Shown here one piece after another: positions 21,311-33,585 of a stretch of 64,000 nt of DNA. This stretch comes from Archegozetes longisetosus (lineage: Eukaryota > Arthropoda > Arachnida > Sarcoptiformes > Trhypochthoniidae), in contig JAEMBT020000023.1 of NCBI GenBank assembly GCA_018873245.2, positions 62,001 through 126,000 of the forward strand. Direction: 5' to 3'. A model generated the notes under the pieces. It was not told the DNA's origin. It made no database searches and worked only from the letters and a program-made list of their open reading frames with translations. Position numbers and translations under genes: made by a program. Position 1 is the first letter of the stretch, and every line of letters begins with the position of its first letter.

Positions 21311-21829
21311 TGTTCAATGTTTTATTTCCTATAAAGCGTTTCCCAAAATCCAATTTCTCAAATATTACAGCGATGAGTTTCTAAAAAATTTCCCATATCT
21401 CAAATAGAAATTTAGAAAACTACTCGTTATCTCGAATGCTGGCCTAGTATTTTCTGCAAATGTGATTTCTCAATCCTAATCGGTCTCACAATATTTTCTA
21501 GAATCAAAATTTGTGGTTTCATATGTGGTTTCACAACACTTATCCCAATACTGATTTCTCTAAAATCCAAATTTAGAAAACTATTGATTATCTCGAATGC
21601 TGGCCTAATTTTTTCAGATGTGGTTTCACAATATTTATCGGAATGCAGTTTTTTTTTCTAGAATCCAAATTTAGAAAAATATTGATTATCTCGAATGCTG
21701 GCCTATGGATGTGGTTTCACAATACTTATCAGAATGCAGTTTTTTCTGAAATCCAATTTTAGAAACTTATCATTTCCGATATCTCGGGTGCTGAGTGGTT
21801 TGTTTGTTCATAAAATATATTGAAACACA

Positions 21830-22035
21830 AACTGATAAGTACTGCTAAAACCGGGTATAAATAGAACTGTAGTTTGATGTTGCTGGTTTGCTAGAAAGCA
21901 ATTTCTGGCCGGTCATACTTGCCAAATTAATAAAGTTTATTTTTTTCAAAAAACTTGTGTTGTACTTTTATTTGTTTCACTGCAAAATAGTAGTTTCATT
22001 GGTAGTATTAGGTGAATACGTCTACGATATCGTTC
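21830..22035 (+). repeat. Type II cassette c
   Basis: CTGATAAG half site at about 21832, TATAAATAG at 21856-21864, hairpin with GCAA loop at 21890-21909, AATAAA at 21929-21934, ACGATATCGT at 22024-22033. It is nearly identical to cassette b. Confidence 0.85.
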
Positions 22036-22444
22036 ATTTGTTAGTCAAACCTAAACTCAAAAACATTTGAAGTTTGAAAGTTGCACAAAAGTAACTTTTC
22101 AGAGTTAGATTGTTTTAGTGGAGTTTAGTTAGAGTGTTTGTGAGGAGTTGTTAACACAATAAAATGACAATACAGATGATTACTCGTCGAAACAAGTATC
22201 CCTATTTGTTAACAAAATTATTCGCATAGTAACAACGGTATATTTCTATTAATAATAACATATATAATAGTTATCATGTTTTTGAAAAAGTTTCCAAGAA
22301 ATAATAAGGTCAGTTTTGAGAAATTAGAAATATGATTTCTAACCATATTACAAAGTAAACAAACTAAACTAAACAAAGATAACTGTTTCTATGTCTCATC
22401 ATTAGTTAGAAAACAAGTGGGAAAACTTTTCATTCAACTGTAAC

Positions 22445-22564
22445 ATGACTGAAATCAGTCTTAGAAATATAACTGAAACTGCCGAAACTATAGACTTGCG
22501 CCGTTACGACATTTCCGAGCCTGAAAAGGTACTTCATAGGACTTATGTAATCCTAAGAATATGA
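22445..22564 (+). CDS. Possible 39-residue peptide or isolated first exon
   Basis: ATG 22445 opens a 39-codon frame rich in Thr, Glu and Ile (starting MTEISLRNITET), with codon content less AT-biased than the surroundings. It contains GAAAAGGTACTT, which could be a splice donor, so this could be a first exon whose partner I did not find. A chance frame is equally possible. Confidence 0.25.
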   Translation: MTEISLRNITETAETIDLRRYDISEPEKVLHRTYVILRI

Positions 22565-24410
22565 TAGTACCATAACTCTTTAGACAACGAACATCATTTG
22601 TAAGTCAACCTGTTAATTATTTCACTTATGATCAAAATTTGTAAAATGAAAATCATTGTCTAAATCTAGCTAAGCGTCTAAGTGAGTCAGATGATTAGAC
22701 GGTCAAGATGATCATTTGTCTAAGAAAAATGACAATCTGAGCTAAATACAAAGTATTGCTTTATAAATTCACTTTCATTTTACAAGTATTGTTTCCAATA
22801 AAAGTTCTATTCAATGCGAAATATACTTTTTTCATTTTACAGGTGTGGTTTCACAATACTTATTGGTATACAATTTTTTCTAAACTACATGTAGATCTTT
22901 CCGAGTGTTGGCTAAATCATTACGAGAAAACATTCTTTCCAAAACTGTAACGAGGAGTTATTATGAATCCTAAAACTCAGGTTTTCAAAAACATTTTTAC
23001 TATTTCGAGTACAGATCTAATAATTCAAATCGTTCTGATTTCTCTTAGAATACTAATAGTAGAAACGTGTCTATTGATACATTTACTGACAAAGACTATT
23101 GTAATATCAAATATTTAGCAATATTTACCTTCCTGAGTATATTTCAAATAAAGGAAAAAAATAAGAAATATAACGACCTTGATCTTTAACTCCAAAAATA
23201 AAAAAATGAATAATTAATATATATAATATATATATATATAGATCGAGAACAAGTGAACGGCTAGAAATCTCTTTTCTAGAGAACAAGTGAACGGCTAGAA
23301 ATCTCTTTTCTAGAGAACCGGCCGCGCCGATCAACACCTCTATTTATACCCAATTTTCAACATTATTCCTCCAGTTCTACTGATAAGGATTTGCATCCCA
23401 ATTGGTCCTCTCTTATCAGTAAACTATTCTTTTTAAAACTTTTTCGAAAAAAACAACTGTTATTTCAAATGGTGACCTAAATATACACTCTATATGTTGT
23501 TTCACACAACACATTACGACGTCGAGTTTTATAAATTCCGAAACACAGGTTTTCAAAAAAAACTTTTCCTACTTCAAGTACGGATTTAATAATTATAATT
23601 GTTCTGATTCTTAACTGAACAAGAGTGTATTGATATAGTTATTGACGAAACTTATTTTGCCTTCCTTACTTAATATAACACGTGTGTTGTGCAGGAAAAT
23701 GTTATTTTCGGGATAGCTGACGATATCGTAGACAATATTTATTCATGAGAGTTTGTGGTATAAGTGATAGTTTTGTGAAATTGAAACAAATTCCTAAACA
23801 CTGGCAGAAAGCGCATCAGATTCAGTTGGGAAAACACAAGTTTTCAAAAGCTTTTTCCATATCTCGAGTACTGACCCAATTATTACAATGATGAGTTTTT
23901 ACAAATCCAAATTTAGAAATTACTGGTGAAAAAATAGGTCAGCATCAAAGATTACGAGTAATTTCTAAATTTGGATTTATAAAAACTTCATTGTAATAAT
24001 TAGGTCAGTACTCGAGATATGGAAAAAGTTTTCCAATTAATACTGTGAAACCACATCTGAAAAAATAAGTCGTCATTCAAGATTGTCTAATAATTATATA
24101 TTAATTAGCGGCATCAAAATAATTCAACGTACAGTATACTTGTTCAAAATGTTCCCAAAAGACTCATAGCACTCATATACATGTTCATACTTTGAATGAA
24201 TTGGTAATTTGTTTCCTATAATTTTTAGTCAAATATTATATATATGCAAGTATGCTTTGAAAAATTTATTATCGAAATAGAAAAACTTTACAATGCGACC
24301 GAGTTCACTCTCTCCAATAAATATTTCAACAACATAAATATAATATTAACACAAATAATATAATTATGGAATAAGCGATTCAATTAGAAATTTATACAAT
24401 AGTATTTCCC
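22565..24410. repeat. Repeat desert with type I cassette 4
   Basis: No gene is supportable. Besides the cassette at 23160-23430 it holds the GCAGGAAAATGTTATTTTC...GACGATATCGTAGAC module (23692-23733) and an imperfect inverted repeat of CTCGAGTA(C)TGACC...AATTTAGAAATTAC units (about 23865-23930 against 23955-24025), enough to form a long hairpin. Confidence 0.65.
23160..23430 (-). repeat. Type I cassette 4 with two tandem hairpins
   Basis: Minus orientation: GATA inverted repeat at 23379-23420 holding an octamer (ATTTGCAT, 23389-23396) and an ATTGG, TATA at 23340-23348, GGCCGCGCCG, two hairpins at 23295-23313 and 23261-23279, AT run, then a TGATCTTTAAC-type end corresponding to the FTZ-F1-like site. 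Nothing coding follows on that strand. Confidence 0.85.
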
Positions 24411-24659
24411 TCAACCTAAAATAAGAGGATGAAAGTCTCGTCCTAAGGTTTCGTTGAAATTACAGCAGTAGCATGTCCCAAACAAAAATCGAAATTGGCA
24501 ATGTCTGCTTGAATCACGACAACTAGTATCTCTAGATTCCTTATTATCCATGTAACACCGCGCTCGATATCCATCACAGCTCTCTAAACAGAATGTTCTG
24601 ACAGTATCATTGCAGAATAGTAACAGCATAAAGCAGGTTAATAAAATTGGTATCTTCAT
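24411..24659 (-). CDS. Secreted cysteine-rich peptide precursor
   Basis: An 82-residue precursor from ATG 24659. Residues 1-22 form a typical signal peptide (MKIPILLTCFMLLLFCNDTV). The mature part has eight cysteines in the pattern C-x3-C-x6-C-x11-C-x6-C-x8-C-x1-C-C, then a short cysteine-free tail, as in disulfide-rich defensin-, inhibitor- or venom-type peptides. I recognise no family. It is isolated inside the repeat desert, so it may be a host gene, a captured gene or a viral accessory secreted factor. The intact frame within heavily decayed surroundings suggests selection. No function is claimed. Confidence 0.6.
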   Translation of the reverse strand: MKIPILLTCFMLLLFCNDTVRTFCLESCDGYRARCYMDNKESRDTSCRDSSRHCQFRFLFGTCYCCNFNETLGRDFHPLILG

Positions 24660-25309
24660 TATTAAAAATCGATGAAATTTTGAAATTTTTTTGATCGGTT
24701 GTATGTTCTAAGTGAAATAATTATATGAAAATAATAGTATAGTAAAAATTGGACACATTTACCTTTTATGATCTTTGTTCACAATATCCACGTTTGTGTA
24801 AACACACGAGCACCACAATTTCAAAAATCACAATAACAACAAGTCATTCTACTGTGATTAAAAGGATCTTTATTACCAGAACTGAAGCATTTCCTACTTG
24901 TTTTAAGTTTATTATATTTTGCTTGTTGTATTGTTGAGAGGAATATGATCATAGAAACAGTTATCAAAAAACTTGTTTATAGCGTTTTATTACTTGTTTA
25001 CACTCGAGTGATTGTTTCAAATAGGTTAGTAGAATTTTTAGCTATAAATAAGACTTTGTGTTCCGCTATATCTAATTTTTTATGGATTGCATAATAAATC
25101 TTTTACTGTTCTATTGGTTGAATGAACCTTACCGATAATAAGTATGCATTAGGAAAAGAATGACTGCGATTGCGTATTCTATCATTAGGTCTCTTGCTGC
25201 GAAATACAAGCCTAATGATTTCAAAGAGATATAGTGCCCCTGAAAAGATACTTTCGCACAAACTTTGTTTTCAAACCTTATACATATTGTTCCCTTAGTT
25301 TGAACTTAC

Positions 25310-25500
25310 AAGTGAACGATATCGTAGACGTATCTATTTATTTCAAACTTGTCTTTTAGTAGCAAAACAAATAAAGTATACATCATAAGTTTTGAAAAAA
25401 TTAACTTTATTAAATTGACAATAATGACCGACCAGAAATTACTTTCTAGCAAACCTGCAACGTCGACTAACCGGTCTATTTATACCCGAAATTCGGCATC
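25310..25500 (-). repeat. Type II cassette d
   Basis: Minus orientation: TATA at 25476-25484, hairpin at 25432-25450 (one base pair and the loop changed to TAA), AATAAA (as TTTATT) at 25406-25411, ACGATATCGT at 25316-25325, then a GCGAAAGTATCTTTTCAGG tail shared with other copies. Confidence 0.8.
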
Positions 25501-25639
25501 ATTCTTCCAATTCAACTGATTAGAATCTGAATTCTGATTTGCGCTATTCTTATCAGTAAACTATTCTTTTTGTAAAAACTTTGAAATTTGTCCAAATACC
25601 CAAAACAGCTATTATCCTGAATATTGGCCTGTGATTACT

Positions 25640-25740
25640 ATATTAGAAAATGGTCAAATTAAAGGATATGAAATACCAACTATACATGAAAAAATTATGG
25701 ATCGCATATGAAATTAATAGCAAGTAGTTTCGAGAAAATT
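25640..25740 (+). pseudogene. lef-8 relic A (internal fragment)
   Basis: GGTCAAATTAAAGGATATGA and the next 70 bases align with lef-8 at about 15848-15932 (GGTCAAATTAAGGGCTATGA...), including the GGATCGCATATGAAATTAAT / GGTGGCACATTGAAAGTAAT stretch. Substitutions and small deletions break the frame. Confidence 0.75.
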
Positions 25741-26149
25741 TGTTGATAGTTTTGTTTGACTAATTGGATCAACTATATTCGTAATAAGGATCTATATTCC
25801 AGTTGATCACATTTTATATGCGAGATTGTTCGCAAAAATAGAGTTGGTTAACATTACTCAACATTACAGTTCAGCTAAAGCAACAATTAATAAGTATTTA
25901 CAAGTTGTAAAATTAAATCTTATGTACATTATTTTATGGAACGTTATCTCGTACAGGAATTATATAACACTTTTTTATGATGTGTACTTTAGTTTATTTC
26001 TTATATGATTTTTGGTTAGCGTAAAATAAATTTATATTACTTCCTTGTTTGGATGACTGATTTATAAAATTCATTATATTTATTAGAAATTGTTAATTTT
26101 GTGCAAATATGAAATGTTTATTGTGTAAAGACTCGTTCCTGATGATTCC

Positions 26150-26435
26150 GCTAAAAAGATACTTTCGTGCAAACTTTAGTTTTAACTTTAATATGTATTT
26201 TAGTTATTAGAATAACTTTTGAGATTGTTTCTAATAGTTTTGCTGATGTTGGTCTAATTATTTCAAAAAATAATTGTAAGAGTTTACTTTTCATAGTGAA
26301 ACAAATAAAGTTACAACACAAGTTTTTTGAAAAAATAATCTTTATTAATTTGACAAGTATGACCGGCCAGAAATTGCTTTCTAGCAAACCTGCAACATCA
26401 AACAGCAGTTCTATTTATACCCGTTTTTTTGCAGT
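26150..26435 (-). repeat. Type II cassette e
   Basis: TATA at 26411-26419, hairpin with GCAA loop at 26366-26385, AATAAA (as TTTATT) at 26341-26346 and a GCACGAAAGTATCTTTTTAGC tail at about 26150-26172. The ACGATATCGT site is missing. Confidence 0.85.
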
Positions 26436-27824
26436 ACTTATCAGGTAATAAAATTTTACAGAAACGTTTTGAAAGACAAGATATGCTACATGGATGTTGA
26501 AATTTATCATCTCTCCGTATAATTCAGTGTGTCTTGAATGTCGGGGGTAGGACCGTAAATGTCCCGTTGTTACTATGCTATCATTCAAATAAATGATATT
26601 TTTCTAAATCTGTATTTTAGAAAAAACAGTCTAAGGATAACTGATGCGAAACAACATGCGGAAGGTAATCAGCACCTTTCTAAATTTGGATTTTAGAAAA
26701 ATAGTTTTACGATAAGTGTTGTGAAATCACATCCCAAAAAATTGAAAGTACTGGATTGTAGAAAGTATTGTGAAATCACATCTTTGAAAAAAAATATTCT
26801 AACCTAACTGAGACCCTTTCAAGGAGTCGTTGATTTTGCACAAACGTTAGAATGTTGTATCTACAAATCACATTTCATATACCAAATATCGATTGAAATA
26901 GATGACCAAATGAGTTCTAGTCACTGTTCTAATATATCTACTTTTGTTCAATTTGTAATACTCGAAATATTAGATCTATGAAAAATGAGTACCCCAGTCG
27001 CACTTTAATGTTATTATAGAAGATTTTTCACTGTTACTAAGGCAAGGACTGAGATTGAATCTGATCATATTTACAATGTAATACTTTATTATACGGTTAG
27101 TTTTGTGAGTTGAATGGAATAGAATCGCTCGGTTGACTTGTAAAACATGTTAAAAATGAATCCACTAGTGCATCTAACAGTAAACAATCAGATCTAATTT
27201 TTTAATTCAGCTACTTTGAAATATGAAAAGAAAGTAGACTGGTGTAAAAGTTAGGCAAGCATTGTAGAAATAGTTCCAAGTTTTATTGCAGTTTGATTGC
27301 TGGATAAAAGTTTGAATAGATTGAAATTATGAATATGTGTATCATGTTGTGTCTGGATTTTAGAAAATACAGTCTACGGATAAGTAATGTTAAACAACAT
27401 GTGAAAGATAATCATAACTCTAAATTTGGATTTCAGAAAATAGAGTTTCTGATTAGTATTGTGAAACCACATCCGAAAGAATTGTGAAATCACACTTTTG
27501 AAAAATATATGTCTTAGAATATTGTATGCACCAATTTGAAATATGAAAAGAAAGTAGACTGATGTAAGAGTTTGACAAGAATTGTAGATCTAATAAGTTT
27601 GCTACAAGAGACCAGTATAACTGTAGGAATAGTTCCAAGTTTTATTACAGTTTGACTGTTGGAAAAGTTTGAATAGATCGGAAAAGTTTTGAACAAGTGT
27701 AAGCTCAAACCTCATATTAGCTACAAATAATTTTTTCTGTAATTGCGGATATGTGGATTATGCTATGAATCATGGTCGTGCATAAGTTTGTATTCTATTG
27801 ATGTTTGCCTAATGAGTGCAGTGA

Positions 27825-27965
27825 AATACAAATAAAGTTAAAACATAAGTTTTTTGAAAAAATAAACTTTATTAATTTGCCAAGTATGACCGGCCAGAAA
27901 TTAATTTCTAGCAAAACTGCAACACCAAACGACTGGACTATTTATACTCGGTTTTATCAGTACTT
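27825..27965 (-). repeat. Type II cassette f
   Basis: TATA at 27938-27946, hairpin at 27893-27912 with the stem kept and the loop changed from GCAA to TTAA, AATAAA at 27868-27873. Stem conservation despite loop change is notable. Confidence 0.8.
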
Positions 27966-28484
27966 ATCTGTTTACATAATTTTACAGAAATGGTGACCTA
28001 ATTATTCGAACAATCACTAAGCAATACTTTTATAAATCCAAATTCCAAAAAAACAACTCTATCTCGAACTATGATTCAAATGATATTTTTCTAAATCTGG
28101 GTTTTAGAAAAAGCAGCATACGGATAAGTGATGTGAAACAACGTGCGGACGATAATCAGTAATTTTCTAAATTTGGATTTTAGAAAAATAGTTTTACGAT
28201 AAGTGTTGTGAAATCACATCCGAAAAATAAGTTTGAATTCGAGATAAACAATTCTAAATTTGGATTTCTAAAAGCTCATCGAAAAATGTTTTTGAAAACT
28301 TGGGTTTTAGAAAAGAACATTGTTTTTATGTAATAATTAGCCAACACTTGAGAAATGGAAAATGTTTTTGAAAACCTGTTTTCCTAACTGAATGTAATGT
28401 GAAATGGTTTAGCTTTCTGTCAGACCAAATAAGATGATGAAACTCTTAATCCATATACAAAATTTTTTTTATAAAAAGTATTTG

Positions 28485-28735
28485 TATTTTCCATGTAGAG
28501 AAACACGGGTCTAATACAATTTTCACATTTTACACAACTTTGACACAAAAATCCCAATAAGTTAACATTAGCTGTGTAAATGTGTAAAACATTTCCACTT
28601 ACAGAAGAAATATACTAAATATAATGTATGAATGATAGCCGAAAATGTTTTACATATTTGTACAACTAATGTTAACCTGAGATTTTTGTGTCAAAGTTGC
28701 GTAAATGTGAAAAAATTTTCCGCTATCATTTTTAT
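28485..28735. mobile_element. Fold-back element P1 (imperfect arms)
   Basis: Arms at about 28517-28594 and 28642-28716 are inverted copies containing TTGACACAAAAATC and TTAACATTAG, with a short AT-rich centre. Several mismatches separate the arms. It is flanked by GTATTTGTATTTTCCATGTAGAG, which other copies also carry. It is a non-coding MITE-like member of the P1/P3/P4 family. Confidence 0.75.
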
Positions 28736-28764
28736 ATTATATTTAATATAATTTTCATGTTTTG

Positions 28765-29035
28765 GAAAGTATGTTCATACTATTTTACGATATGTAGACC
28801 ATATTAACATTATGTCTATGGGATGTAGACGTGTTCACACTATTCTTATATACAAATAAGATTATTAATATATATAGTATATATAAATATTACATATAAT
28901 TATATTATATTATATTACATAGTATTATATCATATATAAAATATATAATTAGAGAAATAGTGTGAACACGTCTACATCCCATAGACATAATGTTAATATG
29001 GTCTACATATCGTAAAATAGTATGAACATACTTTC
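28765..29035. mobile_element. Fold-back element P2 with perfect 80-bp arms
   Basis: Left arm 28765-28844 (GAAAGTATGTTCATACTATT...) and right arm 28956-29035 are perfect reverse complements, 80 of 80 bases as I read them. The 111-base centre is almost pure A/T. The sequence differs from the P1/P3/P4 family. Perfect arms imply recent origin or active correction. It could form a very stable cruciform or hairpin RNA. Confidence 0.9.
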
Positions 29036-30299
29036 TCTGAAAAACGTGACAAATTTTCAGCCAACAAGACAAGACAACTTGAGTTTGCTACAACGAAAAT
29101 AGCAGCCGATTGATCAGTAAAATAAAAAATTAATAAAGTTTTATAGAATGTTGCTATGCTATTAATTTTATATTAGTATCTGTCCGTTTGAACATTTGAC
29201 TTCACTGTAAATAATGCGAATAGATGTTCTGGATTTTGTTCCCTTTTACTGGGGTTCAAAGTTGGAACTTGCGAATCATGTATCGGTCTAGGGATAAAAT
29301 GTAATATTGCTAGAGAATGTTCCAGATATTGTTCGGTACAACTCAAATTGTGTATACCAAAATTACATCCAACAAGTTACATTTGAAATACAAGTATTAC
29401 ATATTTTTAAGTTTTCAGTCATATAAACAATCTTTCTAGTTAATATATATAGTTTCAAAAATAAGTAAATTAAGCCCAGTAAAGGTCAGGAAACTGGACA
29501 GATAAAACTAATATTATCCTATGGTACTGGACAGATAGACATATATATTATTAATATTAGAAAAAAAATATAAACTAAATTGGAAATTTACATGTCTATT
29601 TGTCCAGACTCATAGGATTGCATGTTGATTCATTGGTCCCACGAATCTTCCCTATCCGTCTTATATTTGAAATTTGTGTTTACGACTGATTAGCACAACA
29701 TTATGGATTTTTGGCAAGTATTGCGAGTGAACATGATCATAGAAACAGTTATCTTTTCCAGAATACTTGTTTAGAAATTTATTGCACATCAATCTAGCCT
29801 TATACATAAATCTCACTATTACTAAAACAAGTATTGAGAGTGAAAATTTCAAAAACACTTGTTTACAGTGTTTTATTATCTGTTTACAACTACTCCTCCA
29901 ACGTTTGGTGTTAATTAGGCCAACACATGTTTTAGTAACTGATAAGTGTTATGAAAAATTTTTTATTGGTTAGCTGTCGTAACTTGAATGTGATAGGATC
30001 GCTCGATTCACTTGTGAAACAATTGCTCTCCGAATTATACACTGCACACTGAGTCTATTGGTGCATCTCACGATAAATAACTAAATCTGTTTTTTGCGTT
30101 TTTACTTTGCAAAATATGGTTGATGTATAGTAACTATGAAAACATAGAAAATAACTTTGAAATATGGTAAGAAAGCAAAGACAAGTAAAAGAGTTATAAA
30201 TCAAATCTTTGGTAAATTAGGCGAGCTTAGGCATTTCATAAAGTACTAGTGCAAACTATCAGTAGAATAGTTTTTAATTCCACTATTTAGGAAGAAATA

Positions 30300-30460
30300 A
30301 TTGTGAGAGTTATCTTCTCTCAGTAAAACAAATAATGTTACACAATGATTTTTGAAAAATTAAACTTTATTAATTTGACAAGTATGACGGGCCAGAAATT
30401 GCTTTCTAGCAAACCAGAAACATTGAACAACAGCTCTATTTATACCCGATTGATTGCACA
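30300..30460 (-). repeat. Type II cassette g
   Basis: TATA at 30436-30444, hairpin GCCAGAAATTGCTTTCTAGC at 30391-30410, AATAAA (as TTTATT) at 30366-30371. Confidence 0.85.
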
Positions 30461-31864
30461 GTTATCAGTTTACAATAATTTACAGAAACCTTTTATCATC
30501 TCTCCATATAATTCAGTGTGTTTTGAATGTTCCGCTGTTACTATGCAAAGTTATCCATAGTATTCCTCTATATTATAAATGAGTAAACTGTAAACAAACC
30601 ACTTGACTAATTGGGTCGATTGTGTAAGGAATAAAGATCTCTGATTCAATTGGTTATATTTTTATCTATAAATTGTTTATTGGGAAGACTGTGGAAATTT
30701 GTTGCGATCAATTTCAACAAATTAAATTTTTTTCATTATGGCACAGTTTTTCCGCATATGAGAGACTGAGTTTGTAACAGTATACTACGAATAATTTTGT
30801 ATTACACTGTAGAACATCATTATAACGGTACTGAGATACTTATGTATATCTAAATTTTGGTAAGCAAGTCTTTGTTGTACTCAAATATAAAAAAATTTGC
30901 GTGAATTTGCTGTTAACCTTTATGAGATTCATTTTGCAACTAATTTGAAATATGAAATTTGAAATATATATATAATAAGATGTGTGGATATTTTAACGTT
31001 TTATTGGAAGCAGTAATACGGGAGAATATCACGAATATTGTAACTAAGATAAAGTAGTAGTAAACAGTTTATTTAGGTGCAATACCAGTTGACATTCTGA
31101 CATGCCTTACTCTAAAAATATAGTTTCGTTACAAAACGCATTTCATACCTGATATATTATTGGAATAATTTTGTTTTAGTTTACAATGTCGTTTCACTCT
31201 TAACAAACACTGGTATATTAATTTGAATTATAAAGTCAGTACTCGATAAAGGGAAAATGTTTTTGAGAACTTGGATTTCTAAAAATATGTGTTTTCAATC
31301 CTAATAATTAGACTTGGATTTTAGAAAGATCTATAATCACTTTAGAAAAAAGTATTGTGAAACCACATCTGAAAAACTAGGTTAGCATTCGAGATAATAA
31401 TTGTTTTTTTGGAATTTGGATTTTAGAAAAGAATAGTTTGGATTTCTAAAAATATGTGCTTTCAATCCTAATGATTAGACTTGGGTTTTGGAAAGATCTA
31501 TAATCACTTTAGAAAATAGTATTGTGAAACCATATCTGAAAAACTAGGTTAACATTCGAGATAACCAATTCTAAATTTGGATCTCTAAAAGCTCATTGTT
31601 GTAATAATCAAGTCAGTACTCAAGATATGAAAAAAAGTTTTTGAAAACTTGGGTTTTGGAAAAACGATATTGTTTTTTCGTAACGATTGATCAGCACTCG
31701 AGAAATGGAAAATGTTTTTGAAAACCTTTGTTTTCCCAAATGATGTAATGTGAAATGGTTTACCTTTCTATCAGATTTACCAAAAGAGATGAAAAAACTC
31801 TTAATCTAACAAAAGTTGTTTTCTCAAATTTTGTTGAGTGCCTTATTTCTTGCATATCCTCAAA

Positions 31865-32150
31865 AATTATGGTTTAAAAATGGATTTGTATTTTTCATGT
31901 AGAGAAACATGTGTCCAACACATTTTTCACATTTTACACAACTTTGACACAAAAATCCCATAGGTTAACATTAGCTGTGTAAATGTGTAAAACATTTCCT
32001 ACTTACAGAAGAAATATATTAAATATAATATATAAATAATAGCCGAAAATGTTTTACACATTTACACAGCTAATGTTAACCTATGGGATTTTTGTGTCAA
32101 AGTTGTGTAAAATGTGAAAAACATTTTCAGCTATCATTTTCATATTATAT
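31865..32150. mobile_element. Fold-back element P3
   Basis: Arms about 31921-31998 and 32046-32124 with ACACAAAAATCCCATAGGTT and its complement nearly perfect. The centre TACTTACAGAAGAAATATAT matches the P4 centre in inverted orientation. A half copy lies at about 32395-32470. Confidence 0.85.
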
Positions 32151-32779
32151 TTTCATAAGTATTTTACAATTGTTCTTTTTTCCAGTCAAATGGTCAATAT
32201 ATTGAAAGAAAAGATCAACCTAATGATATAAATCGGACTATCTTGACATTATTATAATGTACAAACAATCATCAGTCGAAAATAACAGCCGATTGATCAG
32301 TATAATAAATTCATGATCTTCAGTCATCGAATTTGACGCAAGTTTGGTTCCGCATCAGACAAGCCTGAACAAATACAATGTTCAACATACTGATGAGACG
32401 ATTTTTGTGTCAAAGTTGTGTAAAATGTGAAAAATGTGTTAGACCCAATTTCTAAACATGAAAAATAGAAAATCACTTATACAAACGCTTTATATAAATT
32501 ATAATTATTTTTTACGAAATATAAGAATATATGTATCACAATCGCATTGTAATGTATTCCTACGAGTTTTTTGCGATCAATCCTGAAAGAAGTCGTAAAT
32601 AAAATCTCTAACTAAAATCACATCGAATGCTGAGACAAACTAACAAAAAATTTTGTTGCCCGTAGTGAAAACACATTGCATTTCAATGCGAGATGACAAA
32701 TTTAGTGGTTCCAAAATACTTATAGAAAGATATTGTTTTCGCAATTTTCCAGTGCAAAAATTATAGGTAAAAAAATTTG

Positions 32780-33130
32780 ACTTATTGATAGAATGGACTA
32801 ATTTCAAAGTTCGAGATTGGATTTTTTTTGGAATTTGGATTTAAGAAACTACATGAATGAGGTCGATTTGATAAATTGGAATAATTGGTACAGCATTCCA
32901 GATTGAGTTGTTTTTTGGAATTTTGATTTAAAAAACTACATAAATGAGGCCGATTTGATAGAATGGACTAATTTCAAAGTTGGAGATAGGGTTGTTTTTT
33001 TGGAATTTGGATTTAAAAAACTACATGAATGGGGTCGATTTGATAAATTGGAACAATTGGTACAGCATTCGAGATAGAGTTGTTTTTTTGGAATTTGGAT
33101 TTAAAAAAGTATTGGAGATAACGGTTATTT
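32780..33130 (+). repeat. Tandem degenerate repeats ending in a cassette fragment
   Basis: Four imperfect units contain TTTTTTGGAATTTGGATTTA, AACTACATGAATGAGG and TCGATTTGATAAATTGGAA. They end at GATAACGGTTATTTTTTCGA, the upstream part of a type I cassette, which then breaks into lef-8 relic B. Confidence 0.75.
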
Positions 33131-33154
33131 TTTCGAAAGTTTTAGGAAGAATTT

Positions 33155-33268
33155 TTACTGGTAAGAAAATCCATTATAACGACACATTTCGAAAACATTG
33201 GGTGAGTTTTCAAAATGATTACAATTTTTGGTACAATCAGTACGCTAAGGCGATAATAGCTATTCACT
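33155..33268 (+). pseudogene. lef-8 relic B joined to a cassette fragment
   Basis: TAAGAAAATCCATTATAACG onwards corresponds to lef-8 near 15690 (AAAGAAAATCCATTATAGTG). The translated piece IHYNDT...WVSFQNDYNFWYNQ is recognisably similar to the LEF-8 IHYSDT...WFSIQSDRDYYFRE segment. Immediately upstream is TTTTTACTGGTAAGAAA, the first half of a type I GATA repeat, so a deletion appears to have joined the promoter cassette to the gene interior at a shared AAGAAA. Confidence 0.75.
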
Positions 33269-33534
33269 AAGTAAATAAAACTAAGTTGATCATTGGACAG
33301 TTTCAAAAATGTATCTGCATCTTATTTCGTTTACAAGTGTTTTGTGCATTTTACAATAATTCTTTATATAGTAACACCAGCGGTAGTTTTTTCCCAAAGT
33401 AGCAATTTTGTGTTGTTTCCAAATAGGACAGTGCCTGGTTTGAAAATTATAACTTAGTAGGATTATATTTGGAAATTTGTTTATATTTCATAAAACTATC
33501 AACAACTCCACAAACTTTCTTGAATAAATGTAGT

Positions 33535-33585
33535 CTACGATATCGTACACTACCCGGAAAGAGCATTTTCCTGCACAACTTTCAA
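33535..33585 (-). repeat. GATATC module
   Basis: CTACGATATCGTACACTACC and GAGCATTTTCCTGC form the reverse complement of the GCAGGAAAATG...CGATATCGTAG module seen at 13.6, 23.7 and 57.9 kb. Confidence 0.8.

Larger units (their letters stand above)
20286..22440. repeat. Tandemly duplicated 3'-end/repeat/cassette unit
   Basis: Two adjacent units of about 1 kb each consist of the 3' end of the preceding gene, interspersed TTATCTCGAATGCTGGCCTA / GTGGTTTCACAATACTTATCGG repeats, and a type II cassette (20870-21010; 21830-21975). In the second unit the gene end (21150-21310) has lost frame and bases but keeps the stop-proximal sequence and the GACAATAAAG poly(A) signal. No intact gene is present. 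The remainder (21980-22440) holds an ACGATATCGT site at 22024-22033 and AT-rich sequence. Confidence 0.75.
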
